In this document: positions 21,639 through 29,135 of the stretch, in pieces | How positions within the stretch are numbered: the first letter of the stretch is position 1 | Layout of the letters: each line of letters begins with the position of its first letter | Assembly: GCF_018122655.1 (NCBI RefSeq) | Contig: NZ_JAGRQC010000001.1 | Span: 62,001-126,000, forward strand | Reading direction: 5' to 3' | Length of the DNA: 64,000 bases | From: Stakelama marina | Lineage (GTDB): Bacteria; Pseudomonadota; Alphaproteobacteria; Sphingomonadales; Sphingomonadaceae | Made by a program: the position numbers and the translations under genes | The notes under the pieces: model-generated | Database searches by the model: none | What the model was told of the DNA's origin: nothing | The model's input: only the letters and a program-made list of their open reading frames with translations

Positions 21639-23845
21639 GCTGCGATTCCTTTCAGCGCGAACTTGTTGGAGGAGGAGGGCGATGCGACCAGCGCATCGAT
21701 GTCGAGGATCAGTGCGATCGAGCCATCGCCCAGGATCGTGGCGCCACCCAGTCCGCGGATCGGGTAGAGATTCTGATCGAGGCTCTTGATGACGACCTCG
21801 CGGCGGTCTTCGATCGTGTCGACCATCAGGCCGACATGGCCGGCATCGGTCTCGACGATGATGACGACGCAATCCTGCGGATTGTCGCGCGCGCCGGGGT
21901 GCAGGTTGAACAGGTCCGACAGTCGCTTGACGGGTACATAGGTGCCGCGCAGGTCGATGACTTCCGAACTGTTCGCGACCGGGCGGACCTGATCGCTTTC
22001 AGGCTGGACCGTTTCGACCACATTGGCGAGCGGCACGACATAGCGCTGTCCGGCAAGGCGGACGACCATGCCGTCGAGGATCGCGAGCGTCAGCGGCAGG
22101 ACCATGGTGAAGGTCGTGCCCTTGCCCGGAACCGAGCTGATTTCGACCCGTCCGCCAAGCGCTTCGACGTTGCTGCGTACCACGTCCATCCCGACGCCGC
22201 GGCCGGAGATGGACGAGATCGTCTCTGCCGTGGAGAAGCCCGGCGCGCAGATCAGGTTGTCGATCTCGTCGTCACTCAGTGTCGCGTCGGCGCTGATAAT
22301 GCCCTTTTCGACCGCCTTGGCGAACACGCGCTCGCGGTCGATGCCGCGGCCGTCATCGGCCACGCGCAGGAAGATGCGCGCACCCTTCTGCTCGGCCGAC
22401 AGGTGCACCATGCCCTGGGCGGGCTTGCCCTTGGCGACGCGTTCCTCGGCGCTTTCGATACCGTGGTCGACGGCGTTGCGGATCATGTGCGTCAGCGGCT
22501 CGCCGATCTTTTCGATGACGCTCTTGTCGACTTCGGTCGTCTCGCCCGACATTTCGAGCGCAACGTCCTTCGACGTCGAGACGCACAGTTCGCGCAGCAT
22601 TCGCGGCACGCGCGAAAATGCCTGGCGGATCGGCTGCGCGCGCAGCGACATGACATTGTCCTGTATCTCGCGCGTCAGACGCGCAAGCTCGGGCAGTTCG
22701 ACGCGCTGCTGATCGGCGCTCGACAGGCGGTCCGACAGGATCGAGTTGCGGATGACGAGTTCGCCGACAAGGTTGAGCAGCATGTCGAGCTTCGACACGT
22801 CGACCCGGATATTCTGCACGACCTCGGCGATCTTCGCCTCAGCGGGCGCCGCCTTCTCTACTGCCTTGGGCTTGATCTCGGCCTCGGGCTCGTCCTTTGC
22901 AGCTTCGGCATCGGATTCTGCCTCTGCCTCTGCCTCGGGCGCGGGGGCGTCGGTATCGGCGATCGCTTCGGGGCCGTCCGGGGCCGGGCCATCGTCGGCG
23001 GCCGGGGCGGCGGGAGCAGGGGCCTCCTGCGCGATTTCGACCACCGAGTCCGGTGCGACGAAATCGAAACATTCCTCGATGACGGTCTTTTCGACCGACG
23101 CCGGTACGCTCACCGTCCAGGCGAAATAGGCGCCCTCTGGATCGAGGTCGCGCAGCGGCGGCAGTGTATCGGTTTCGACGGCACTGATCTCCGCGCCCAG
23201 CCGTTCGAGCTCGCGAATGACGAGCAGCGGTTCGCCGCCATTCGCCATCGCTTCGCGCGACGGTGCAAAGCGGACCGTCCATGTCGGTGCCGGCGCGTCG
23301 AGGTCCTCGATCGCAACGGTCACCGGCTCGAACCCGAACGGGTCGGAGTCGAGGTCGTCGAGATCGACGGTCACCGGACTGAAGCCGAACTCGTCCGTGC
23401 CACCGTCGTCCGCCGGCGCTGCTTCGGCAGGGGCTTGCGCGGCGGAACTCGCCGCAGCGCCCTTGTCGTCGAGGAGCTTTTCGAGCTCTGCGAGGATGGC
23501 TGCATCTTCGGGAATGTCAGCCTGACCCTGCGCCGCGGCGACATGGTCGGACAGCACGTCGAAGGCGAGCAACATCGTGCGGCAGACATCGGACGATGCC
23601 GGAATCTTGCCGCCGCGAACCTCGTCGAGGACGTTCTCGAAGCGGTGCGAGAAGCTTTGCAGCGCCTCATGGCCGAACGCACCGGCGCCGCCCTTGATCG
23701 AATGGACCGCGCGGAACACGCCCGCAATGACGTCCGCCGAAGCGTCGCCATCGGCCATCGCACTCAGGCCTTCCTCGGCGGTGGCCAGACCTTCGGCGCA
23801 TTCTTCGAAGAAGATCGCCTGGATATCGTCGAGATCGTCGCTCAT
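21635..23845 (-). CDS. cheA: Chemotaxis histidine kinase CheA (cluster 1)
   Basis: 736 aa. Domains in order: HPt with phosphorylated His48 (FRAVHSIKGGAGAF); a variable region with two FGF(S/E)PVTV repeats and a probable P2-like domain (PTWTVRFAPSREAMANGGEP); an Ala/Glu-rich linker (about 270-345); dimerisation and ATPase domains (MIRNAVDHGIESAEERV; DDGRGID; SGRGVGMDVV); and a C-terminal CheW-like domain (MVVRLAGQRYVVPLANVV ... IDLRGTYVPVKRL). The ATG overlapping the cheY stop (ATGA) is preferred over a GTG two codons earlier. The kinase donates phosphate to CheY and CheB of this operon. Confidence 0.95.
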   Translation of the reverse strand: MSDDLDDIQAIFFEECAEGLATAEEGLSAMADGDASADVIAGVFRAVHSIKGGAGAFGHEALQSFSHRFENVLDEVRGGKIPASSDVCRTMLLAFDVLSDHVAAAQGQADIPEDAAILAELEKLLDDKGAAASSAAQAPAEAAPADDGGTDEFGFSPVTVDLDDLDSDPFGFEPVTVAIEDLDAPAPTWTVRFAPSREAMANGGEPLLVIRELERLGAEISAVETDTLPPLRDLDPEGAYFAWTVSVPASVEKTVIEECFDFVAPDSVVEIAQEAPAPAAPAADDGPAPDGPEAIADTDAPAPEAEAEAESDAEAAKDEPEAEIKPKAVEKAAPAEAKIAEVVQNIRVDVSKLDMLLNLVGELVIRNSILSDRLSSADQQRVELPELARLTREIQDNVMSLRAQPIRQAFSRVPRMLRELCVSTSKDVALEMSGETTEVDKSVIEKIGEPLTHMIRNAVDHGIESAEERVAKGKPAQGMVHLSAEQKGARIFLRVADDGRGIDRERVFAKAVEKGIISADATLSDDEIDNLICAPGFSTAETISSISGRGVGMDVVRSNVEALGGRVEISSVPGKGTTFTMVLPLTLAILDGMVVRLAGQRYVVPLANVVETVQPESDQVRPVANSSEVIDLRGTYVPVKRLSDLFNLHPGARDNPQDCVVIIVETDAGHVGLMVDTIEDRREVVIKSLDQNLYPIRGLGGATILGDGSIALILDIDALVASPSSSNKFALKGIAA

Positions 23846-24207
23846 GGGCACACCCGGCGGATCGCCGCTCCCAGCTTGTCAGGGTCGAAGGGCTTGGTGA
23901 TCCAGCCCGTTGCGCCGGCCGAGCGCGCACGCGACTTCTTCTCGTCGGAGAATTCGGTCGACAGGACGAGGATCGGCGTGCCGCGGAACTGCGGCAGCTG
24001 ACGGACCGCTTCGATCAGTTCGAAACCGTCCATCTTCGGCATGTTGATGTCGGTGATGAGCAGGTCCGGATTCAGCTCGTGCATCCGCGCAAGGCCGTGC
24101 TCGCCATCCTCGGCGGCTTCGATCGCGAAGCCCTGCTTGGTCAGCGACGCCTTCAGCAGCATTCGCATGCTCGCCGAATCGTCGACGGTCAGAATTCGCT
24201 TGCTCAC
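23842..24207 (-). CDS. cheY: CheY-type response regulator (cluster 1, before cheA)
   Basis: 121-aa receiver: ILTVDDSASMRMLLKASL, Asp53 in LLITDINMPKMDGFELI, Ser in VLSTEFSDEKKSRA and Lys in GWITKPFDP. The GATGW(I/M)(T/V)KPF ending and length match the CheY at 33024, and both lie between a STAS gene and cheA. It overlaps the STAS gene and cheA by 4 bases each. This CheY subtype often acts as a phosphate sink or adaptor, but the role here is unknown. Confidence 0.93.
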   Translation of the reverse strand: MSKRILTVDDSASMRMLLKASLTKQGFAIEAAEDGEHGLARMHELNPDLLITDINMPKMDGFELIEAVRQLPQFRGTPILVLSTEFSDEKKSRARSAGATGWITKPFDPDKLGAAIRRVCP

Positions 24208-24530
24208 GCGTCGGCTCCTTCGATTTCGAATCCGACCGCGTCCGCCAGGCGGCAGCGCGTAACGCGCTCCACAAAGGCCGGGGTCGGGTTGATGATGGTG
24301 AATGGCTTTTCGGCGGCCTGCGCCTCGGCGCGCGCGGCGACGAGCAGTTGCAGGACGGCCTGTCCGATGCTTTCGACTTCGCCTGCATCGACGGTCACGG
24401 CATCATGGGTGTCCAGCGCCAGCACGAGCTGTACGCGCAGTTCCTCTGCCGACACGGTCGTGCCGTTGTCGGGCAGGCGGACGGTTTCGGTCGCGTCAGC
24501 CATTTCAGGCGGGTTGAGCGTTGAGTTCAT
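24204..24530 (-). CDS. STAS-domain protein, chemotaxis operon 1
   Basis: 108 aa. The pattern fits a STAS domain as in anti-anti-sigma factors and MlaB-like proteins: TVSAEELRVQLVLALDTHDA, VTVDAGEVESIGQAVLQLLV, then FTIINPTPAFVERVTRCRL. The usual phosphoacceptor Ser is in ESIGQ. It overlaps motA at its start (ATG at 24530; an alternative ATG at 24503 lies one base after the motA stop) and cheY at its end. A STAS gene also heads the second chemotaxis cluster. No partner kinase of the SpoIIAB type is nearby; its role is unknown. Confidence 0.8.
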   Translation of the reverse strand: MNSTLNPPEMADATETVRLPDNGTTVSAEELRVQLVLALDTHDAVTVDAGEVESIGQAVLQLLVAARAEAQAAEKPFTIINPTPAFVERVTRCRLADAVGFEIEGADA

Positions 24531-25389
24531 TCTTCGCCTCGTCGAGTGCGGTTTCGAGTTGCTGGAAGGAGGGCGCGTAGTTCGACGGCGTCATGCGCCG
24601 CGCGATCTCGATCGCCACCTGGGTAGGAAGGCCCTGGGCATGCGCGATGACGGCCGTCTTCGCGATGTTGAAGGGCTTGGAATCGGCCTCGATGATCTCG
24701 AGAAGCTTTGCGGCAATCGGGCCGACCACGCAGTAGGACAACAGCACGCCGAGAAAGGTGCCGACCAGTGCGCCGCCGATCATCGCGCCCAGCACCTCGG
24801 TCGGCTGGTCGATCGAACCCATCGTCTTGATGACGCCCAGAACAGCGGCGACGATGCCGATCGCGGGAAGCCCGTCGGCCATGATCTGGAGCGCGTGCTG
24901 CGGACCGAGTTCCTCATGGTGATGGCGTTCGATGTCGTTTTCCATCGCCTCCGCCATCTGATGCGGGTCTTCGAAACTGACCGTCATCATGCGCAGATAG
25001 TCGCAGATGAACTCGACCAGATGGTGATCGGCCAGGATGCGGGGATAGCGGTTGAAAAGAGCGCTTTCCTTCGGGTTGTCGAGATGCGGTTCGATCGCCG
25101 TTGCGCCGCCCTTGCGGAACGTCGTCAGCAGCGCGAACATCAGCGTCAGGAGGTCGCGATAGTCGCTGTCCTTCCAGCGCGGCCCCTTGAACGCGCGCGC
25201 GACACCCTTGCCGGCCTTTTTGACGATCCCCATCGAGTTTCCGACCAGGAACGCGCCGATCGCGGCGCCGCCGATCGCCATCAGTTCATGCGGCAGCGCG
25301 TGCGTGATGATGTCCATCTTGCCGCCTGCCATCATGAAACTGCCGAAGACGCAGCCCAGGATGATGATGAAGCCAACGCCGTTCAGCAT
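24505..25389 (-). CDS. motA: Flagellar stator protein MotA
   Basis: 294 aa, four membrane segments, typical of the longer proteobacterial MotA. Visible are GFIIILGCVFGSFMMAGGKM at the N-terminus, the cytoplasmic loop with charged residues (RKGGATAIEPHLDNPKESAL) and the C-terminal pair GLPAIGIVAAVLGVIKTMGS and GGALVGTFLGVLLSYCVVGP. With MotB it forms the proton channel that drives the motor. It is the first gene of the apparent thirteen-gene operon ending at the PilZ gene. Confidence 0.96.
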   Translation of the reverse strand: MLNGVGFIIILGCVFGSFMMAGGKMDIITHALPHELMAIGGAAIGAFLVGNSMGIVKKAGKGVARAFKGPRWKDSDYRDLLTLMFALLTTFRKGGATAIEPHLDNPKESALFNRYPRILADHHLVEFICDYLRMMTVSFEDPHQMAEAMENDIERHHHEELGPQHALQIMADGLPAIGIVAAVLGVIKTMGSIDQPTEVLGAMIGGALVGTFLGVLLSYCVVGPIAAKLLEIIEADSKPFNIAKTAVIAHAQGLPTQVAIEIARRMTPSNYAPSFQQLETALDEAKNELNAQPA

Positions 25390-25428
25390 GGGTTTTTCGC
25401 TCGTCTTTCGTGAAAACAGGTCTTTGAA

Positions 25429-25437
25429 TTTATAGGA
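25429..25437 (-). promoter_or_regulatory. Putative promoter element of the motA-che-motB operon
   Basis: The minus strand reads TCCTATAAATTC about 40 bases before the motA ATG. The core TCCTATAA equals that at fliF, fliG, flgI and the chemoreceptor gene. No TTGACA-like hexamer is seen 16-18 bases upstream. If real, this site controls about 9.4 kb of stator and chemotaxis genes. Confidence 0.45.
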
Positions 25438-25488
25438 CGGTCGGCGGATGGTTGGCCGCGTGCGCCCCGGCTTTCTTTGTCGCAGCGC

Positions 25489-26190
25489 TCAGCAGGGCGG
25501 GTTCCGCCCGTCGAGCATCGCGAGATATTCGCGGATCTGGCGCGCGCTCATCGCCGCGATGATGCTGCTGGTGTGATAATTGGCGAGCGCGCCCGCGAGC
25601 CGGGGTGCCCATTCGGCATCGGTATCGAACAGCGCGCCAAGGCCGTTCAGGGCGGGCAGGTGCGCCCAGGTGAGCGCTGCGCCCATGTCGGAGCGTTCGG
25701 ACACCATGTCCTCGACCGCCGTAACCACGCCGTTGCGCGCACCGCCGGTCGCGATCGCGCGGCGCAGGCCGGCGGTTCCGGGCACCTCTTCGGTCCGCTT
25801 GCGCCAGGCCGGCGGTGTCAGATAGGGGCGCGGATAATGGTCGCGCCGTGCGACCTCTCCCAGCACATGCGGCATCAGCACCAACATCGGCTGGTTGTGG
25901 CGGCGACAATAGGCATCGACGGCATAGAGCTGGTGATAGGCGGCGTGATAATTCCTCACGTCCGAAAGAACCCATGCCCAGCCATCGCCCATCGACGGGA
26001 TCGCTTTCGGCCCCCAGTCCGAACCGAGCACCTTGAGCGCGCCACCGACCGACTGAACATGGCACGCAAGCGCGTCCTCGATGAAGGGCGACGGACGTCC
26101 CAGCGCGGCAACGCGGGTGAATCCCGTGGTCTTCAGCACCTCGGTCAGTGCCATGGCCGTGTCGGGAAGCGAATGCGCAGGGATTGTCAT
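25489..26190 (-). CDS. Conserved-looking protein of unknown function next to flaF
   Basis: 233 aa, not recognised. No signal peptide, membrane segment or catalytic motif is obvious. It is a soluble mixed alpha/beta-type protein with aromatic-rich stretches (SDWGPKAIPSMGDGWAWVL; DVRNYHAAYHQLYAVDAYCR; LVLMPHVLGEVARRDHYPRP). Codon use and GC match the neighbours, so it is likely a real gene. The ATG at 26190 is 49 bases downstream of a TATAAT box on its strand, and flaF is divergent. Location between motA and flaF suggests a motility role, unproven. Confidence 0.7.
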   Translation of the reverse strand: MTIPAHSLPDTAMALTEVLKTTGFTRVAALGRPSPFIEDALACHVQSVGGALKVLGSDWGPKAIPSMGDGWAWVLSDVRNYHAAYHQLYAVDAYCRRHNQPMLVLMPHVLGEVARRDHYPRPYLTPPAWRKRTEEVPGTAGLRRAIATGGARNGVVTAVEDMVSERSDMGAALTWAHLPALNGLGALFDTDAEWAPRLAGALANYHTSSIIAAMSARQIREYLAMLDGRNPPC

Positions 26191-26238
26191 GGTTAATTTT
26201 CCAGGCCGTGGGCGCCGTGCGGCACCCGGAACATTTTC

Positions 26239-26328
26239 ATTATAGATGGCTGGAAACCGGCTGGCGGGCGGGCGACCGGGAAAAAGCGGGAGGGCAGGGC
26301 CATGCGGCGCGCCCATGCCTTCTAAAAT
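26239..26328. promoter_or_regulatory. Divergent promoter region between the 233-aa gene and flaF
   Basis: On the minus strand ATCTATAATG (TATAAT, 26244-26239) stands about 49 bases before the 233-aa gene. On the plus strand TTCTAAAATG (TAAAAT, 26323-26328) stands about 28 bases before the flaF ATG, which has a strong AAGAGGAG site. Both resemble the TCCTATAATG element used by other motility genes here; neither has an evident -35 hexamer. Confidence 0.4.
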
Positions 26329-26355
26329 GGGAAGGAGACGACAAGAGGAGTTTGC

Positions 26356-26718
26356 ATGTCGCTTTCCGCCTATCAAAGCGTCCGGCGCTTCGCCGAGGCG
26401 CCCCGAACTACCGAACACCGATTGATGGGGCAGATTACCGGCGAAATGATCGTCGCGCGCGATGCCGGCCATACCGGCGCCGCCCTGGCCTCGGCACTGC
26501 ACCGCAATCGCGAGATGTGGAACGTGTTTTCCGCCGACTGCGCATCGACCGGAAACGGTCTGCCCGACCAGCTCCGCGCGAGCATCGTATCGCTGGCGCT
26601 CTGGGTCGATCGCTTCACCAGTGACGTGATCGCCGGGCGCGAACCGGTCGATGACCTGATCGAGGTAAACCGCAGCATCATGGAGGGGCTTGCCGGCGGT
26701 CAGCGCCAGGCAGCGTAA
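26356..26718 (+). CDS. flaF: Flagellin synthesis regulator FlaF
   Basis: 120 aa. In alphaproteobacteria FlaF is required for flagellin synthesis or secretion and acts opposite to FlbT. The diagnostic N-terminus is MSLSAYQSVRRFAEAPRTTE followed by HRLMGQITGEMI; the C-terminal helix begins LWVDRFTSDVIAGREPVDDL. It has a strong ribosome-binding site (AAGAGGAG) and its own terminator. Flagellin genes and flbT, its usual neighbours, are not in the window. Confidence 0.9.
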   Translation: MSLSAYQSVRRFAEAPRTTEHRLMGQITGEMIVARDAGHTGAALASALHRNREMWNVFSADCASTGNGLPDQLRASIVSLALWVDRFTSDVIAGREPVDDLIEVNRSIMEGLAGGQRQAA

Positions 26719-26748
26719 GCCACCCGGTTTTAAAACACGGATCGCAAA

Positions 26749-26784
26749 GGGGAGCGGCAGCATCGTCTGCCGCTCCCCTTTTTT
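26749..26784 (+). terminator. Rho-independent terminator of flaF
   Basis: A perfect 12-bp stem, GGGGAGCGGCAG with CTGCCGCTCCCC around CATCGT, is followed by TTTTTT. It starts 30 bases after the flaF stop. A further small hairpin (GGGAAGG-CGGT-CCTTCCC, 26797-26814) of unknown role lies just beyond. Confidence 0.92.
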
Positions 26785-26987
26785 GTTGTCGCTGTGGGGA
26801 AGGCGGTCCTTCCCAGAGGCGGGGCGGAAAACCCCGGGGGTGGTATGAGCGCCGGCCAGACGGCCTGACCGGTTGAGAGGCAGGACACCGGCTACCGACA
26901 GCCATTGCTTGCCGAGGCGATCGACAGCGAGCAAGCCACGTCATCAGCAAGCCACATCATTCTACGGTGTGCCTGTCGCGCACATAC

Positions 26988-27022
26988 GAAAAGGCCGCCC
27001 CCTTCGCATGAAGGGGACGGCC
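26988..27022 (-). terminator. Rho-independent terminator of the chemoreceptor gene
   Basis: Read on the minus strand, GGCCGTCCCCTTC pairs with GAAGGGGGCGGCC (13 bp, one mismatch) around a 4-base loop and is followed by TTTTC. It begins 22 bases after the chemoreceptor stop. Confidence 0.88.
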
Positions 27023-27044
27023 GATCCTTTCGCTGGCGCGGTGC

Positions 27045-28478
27045 TTAGAAGTCCTGCCAGTCGTCGAAGCCGTCCATGCCATCGCCGGCGCCGTTGCTCG
27101 CAAGCGGCTTGACCGGAGAGACGTAGGGCTGCTCCTTCTTGGCCGGAAGCGGCGTCGTCGTGATGCTGGTCGCGGGAGCCGTGACCTGCACCTTCGGCTT
27201 GGCCGAACCGGAGCGGGCGCCGTTGCCGATGTTGAACAGCGATGCGCGTTCGGTCAGCGCGGACACCTCGTTGAGCAGATTGCGTGCAGCGGCGGAGGTT
27301 TCTTCCACCATCGCGGCATTCTGCTGCGTCGACTGGTCCATCGTGCCGATCGCCGAGCTGATCTCGGTCACCGACGCGGATTGGGTTTGGTTGTCGGCCG
27401 CCATCGTGCCGAGCAGCTGATGCACCTCGCTGACGCCTTCGGTGATGTCGGCAAGCGCACCGTCGACCTTCTGAACGGCATCGACGGCAGTGCCGATGTC
27501 GGTCTGGGTCACGGTCAGCTGGTCACGGGCGAGCTTCGCCTCTTCCTCGGCGCGCATGGCGAGCGCGCTGACCAGGTCGGCGACGACCGCGAAGCCACGA
27601 CCGGCCTCACCGGCACGACCGGCTTCGACCGCCGCGTTCATCGCAAGAACGCGCGTCTGGAAGGCGATCTTGTCGAGGCCTTCGATCACCGCGTCGATGC
27701 CCTTGGCGCTGTCGCTGACGCGGCCCATTGCCTGAACCGCTTCGTCGGCGATCGAGCGGCCGCCCTTGACGGCTGCAATCGCACCGTCGGCGCGTTCGAC
27801 CGTGCGCTGGCCGGCATTCGCCGTCGCCTTGAGGCGGTCGTCGATCTGCGTGAGCGAGGCCGAGGTTTCCTCAAGGCTGGCGGCATTGCTTTCGGTGCGG
27901 CGGGCCAGATCCTCGGAAGCCTGCGCGATTTCGCGCGAACCGGTGCCGATCGCGCCGGCGCTGTCATTGACCGCCGTAATCATCTCGCGAAGCCGGTTGA
28001 TCGCTTCGTTGAAGTTGGTCTTCAGCTCGGCATAGGCAGGCGGGAATTCGGTCTTTACCTCAGCCGTCAGGTCGCCTTCGGACAGTTTGGCGAGATGAGA
28101 GGCGAGAACCTTCACCACCTCTGCCTGTTCTTCGGCCTGGCGCTTCTGGGTGACGGCAGCGTCGCGGAAGGTTACCATTCCCTTGGTCAGCCGCCCGACA
28201 CAGTCCGTATAGTCAGTGAAGTGGATCGCGCTGTCGAGATCGCCAGCCGCAAGGCCCTCCATCCGTTCAACGGTTGCGACATAGGGTGCCGAGATCGCGT
28301 GTCGGAAAAAGGCGCTGATGATTGTGCCGAGCAGCATCGCGGCCGCGCCGGTGGCCATGGTGATCGGATCGCCCAGGATAACACCGACCAGCGTAACCAC
28401 GCCGGTAAGGGCTATCAGCGAACCGAAAGCGATCAGCAGCTTCAGCCTGATCGGGGCGGTTGACTTGTACCAGTGCAT
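27045..28478 (-). CDS. Methyl-accepting chemotaxis protein without periplasmic sensor, DWQDF tail
   Basis: 477 aa. Two membrane helices near the N-terminus (about 15-33 and 38-57) are separated by only a few residues, so no periplasmic ligand domain exists. Two HAMP-like stretches follow (VERMEGLAAGDLDSAIHFTD; LAKLSEGDLTAEVKTEFPPA), then the signalling hairpin. Its tip reads MNAAVEAGRAGEAGRGFAVV but continues ADLVSALA instead of the usual (S/G)EVRxLA, so it is divergent. The last residues, DDWQDF, match the xWxxF docking motif for CheR/CheB. It probably senses internal or membrane energy signals. A TATAAT element lies 75 bases upstream and a terminator follows: a monocistronic gene. Confidence 0.88.
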   Translation of the reverse strand: MHWYKSTAPIRLKLLIAFGSLIALTGVVTLVGVILGDPITMATGAAAMLLGTIISAFFRHAISAPYVATVERMEGLAAGDLDSAIHFTDYTDCVGRLTKGMVTFRDAAVTQKRQAEEQAEVVKVLASHLAKLSEGDLTAEVKTEFPPAYAELKTNFNEAINRLREMITAVNDSAGAIGTGSREIAQASEDLARRTESNAASLEETSASLTQIDDRLKATANAGQRTVERADGAIAAVKGGRSIADEAVQAMGRVSDSAKGIDAVIEGLDKIAFQTRVLAMNAAVEAGRAGEAGRGFAVVADLVSALAMRAEEEAKLARDQLTVTQTDIGTAVDAVQKVDGALADITEGVSEVHQLLGTMAADNQTQSASVTEISSAIGTMDQSTQQNAAMVEETSAAARNLLNEVSALTERASLFNIGNGARSGSAKPKVQVTAPATSITTTPLPAKKEQPYVSPVKPLASNGAGDGMDGFDDWQDF

Positions 28479-28551
28479 TGGCGTTCCTCATTACAGTTCG
28501 GGCAGGACCGGTCGCTGCGAAGAGCACGCACGGTTATCTGCTTCGCAGGGC

Positions 28552-28560
28552 ATTATAGGA
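28552..28560 (-). promoter_or_regulatory. Putative promoter element of the chemoreceptor gene
   Basis: The minus strand reads GTCCTATAATGCC (TATAAT at 28557-28552), 75 bases before the receptor ATG. It is identical over TCCTATAATG to the fliF element. The 257-base intergenic region also holds CGGCAAAATC (about 28589-28598, plus strand) and CCTAGG (28626-28631); no other gene is seen there. Confidence 0.42.
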
Positions 28561-28735
28561 CGCAGCACGGGTCAGACGGCGCGCAGGACGGCAAAATCGA
28601 TGGCCGGGCGCGTTAGGTGACCGGGCCTAGGTATTTCTCCTTAGATGAAATGGCGTGCAGGGCGGCATAGGTTCCCGCCAAGAAGGCGAGTTGGGCCACA
28701 TGCGCCGCGCACCATGAAAATCTGCGGGGGATGAG

Positions 28736-29113
28736 ATGTACCGGCCGGCGCTGCCAATCGTCGTAGCTTCAGAAGACTATGTCTGGCGATCCGCTCTGGC
28801 GGCGATGCTCGGCATGGACGGAGAGACGGTGGTCACGGCGCGCGATTACCGTCGGGCCAGTCTCAGCGACGGGCTGCGCGCGCATTCGGTCCTTGTCGTC
28901 GACGCCGACCAGTTGCGGTGCGCGCCTGAAGCGCGGCGCGAACTGCTGCAGGAACATGGCTGGCAGGGGCGCATTATCCTGATCAGCGCCAATCACGAAC
29001 CCGCGCTCGGAGATGCCCAGAGCGAGGATGTGGCGATCATCCCGCGCAGTGGTGGTACCCAGGCCATTCGACACCAGATACGCGAATGGCTGTCGGTACC
29101 CGATCAGGATTGA
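28736..29113 (+). CDS. Degenerate receiver-like protein of unknown function
   Basis: 125 aa. The fold pattern suggests a CheY-like domain: LPIVVASEDYVWRSALAAML, HSVLVVDADQL (possible phosphoacceptor Asp), GRIILISANHEPALG and VAIIPRSGG. The acidic pair after strand 1 is SED and the conserved Lys is replaced by Arg or absent, so phosphorylation is doubtful. A GGGGG stretch 5 bases upstream serves as ribosome-binding site. It is divergent from the chemoreceptor and convergent with the FixJ-like gene. Likely an adaptor or pseudo-receiver; no activity can be assigned. Confidence 0.65.
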   Translation: MYRPALPIVVASEDYVWRSALAAMLGMDGETVVTARDYRRASLSDGLRAHSVLVVDADQLRCAPEARRELLQEHGWQGRIILISANHEPALGDAQSEDVAIIPRSGGTQAIRHQIREWLSVPDQD

Positions 29114-29135
29114 ATGCGTCCGGTGCGCCGGTGGA

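Noticed and set aside
21836..24001. A 721-codon plus-strand open frame opposite cheA
   Set aside because: Antisense shadow of a clearly conserved kinase gene; composition reflects the complement of Ala/Glu/Asp-rich codons.
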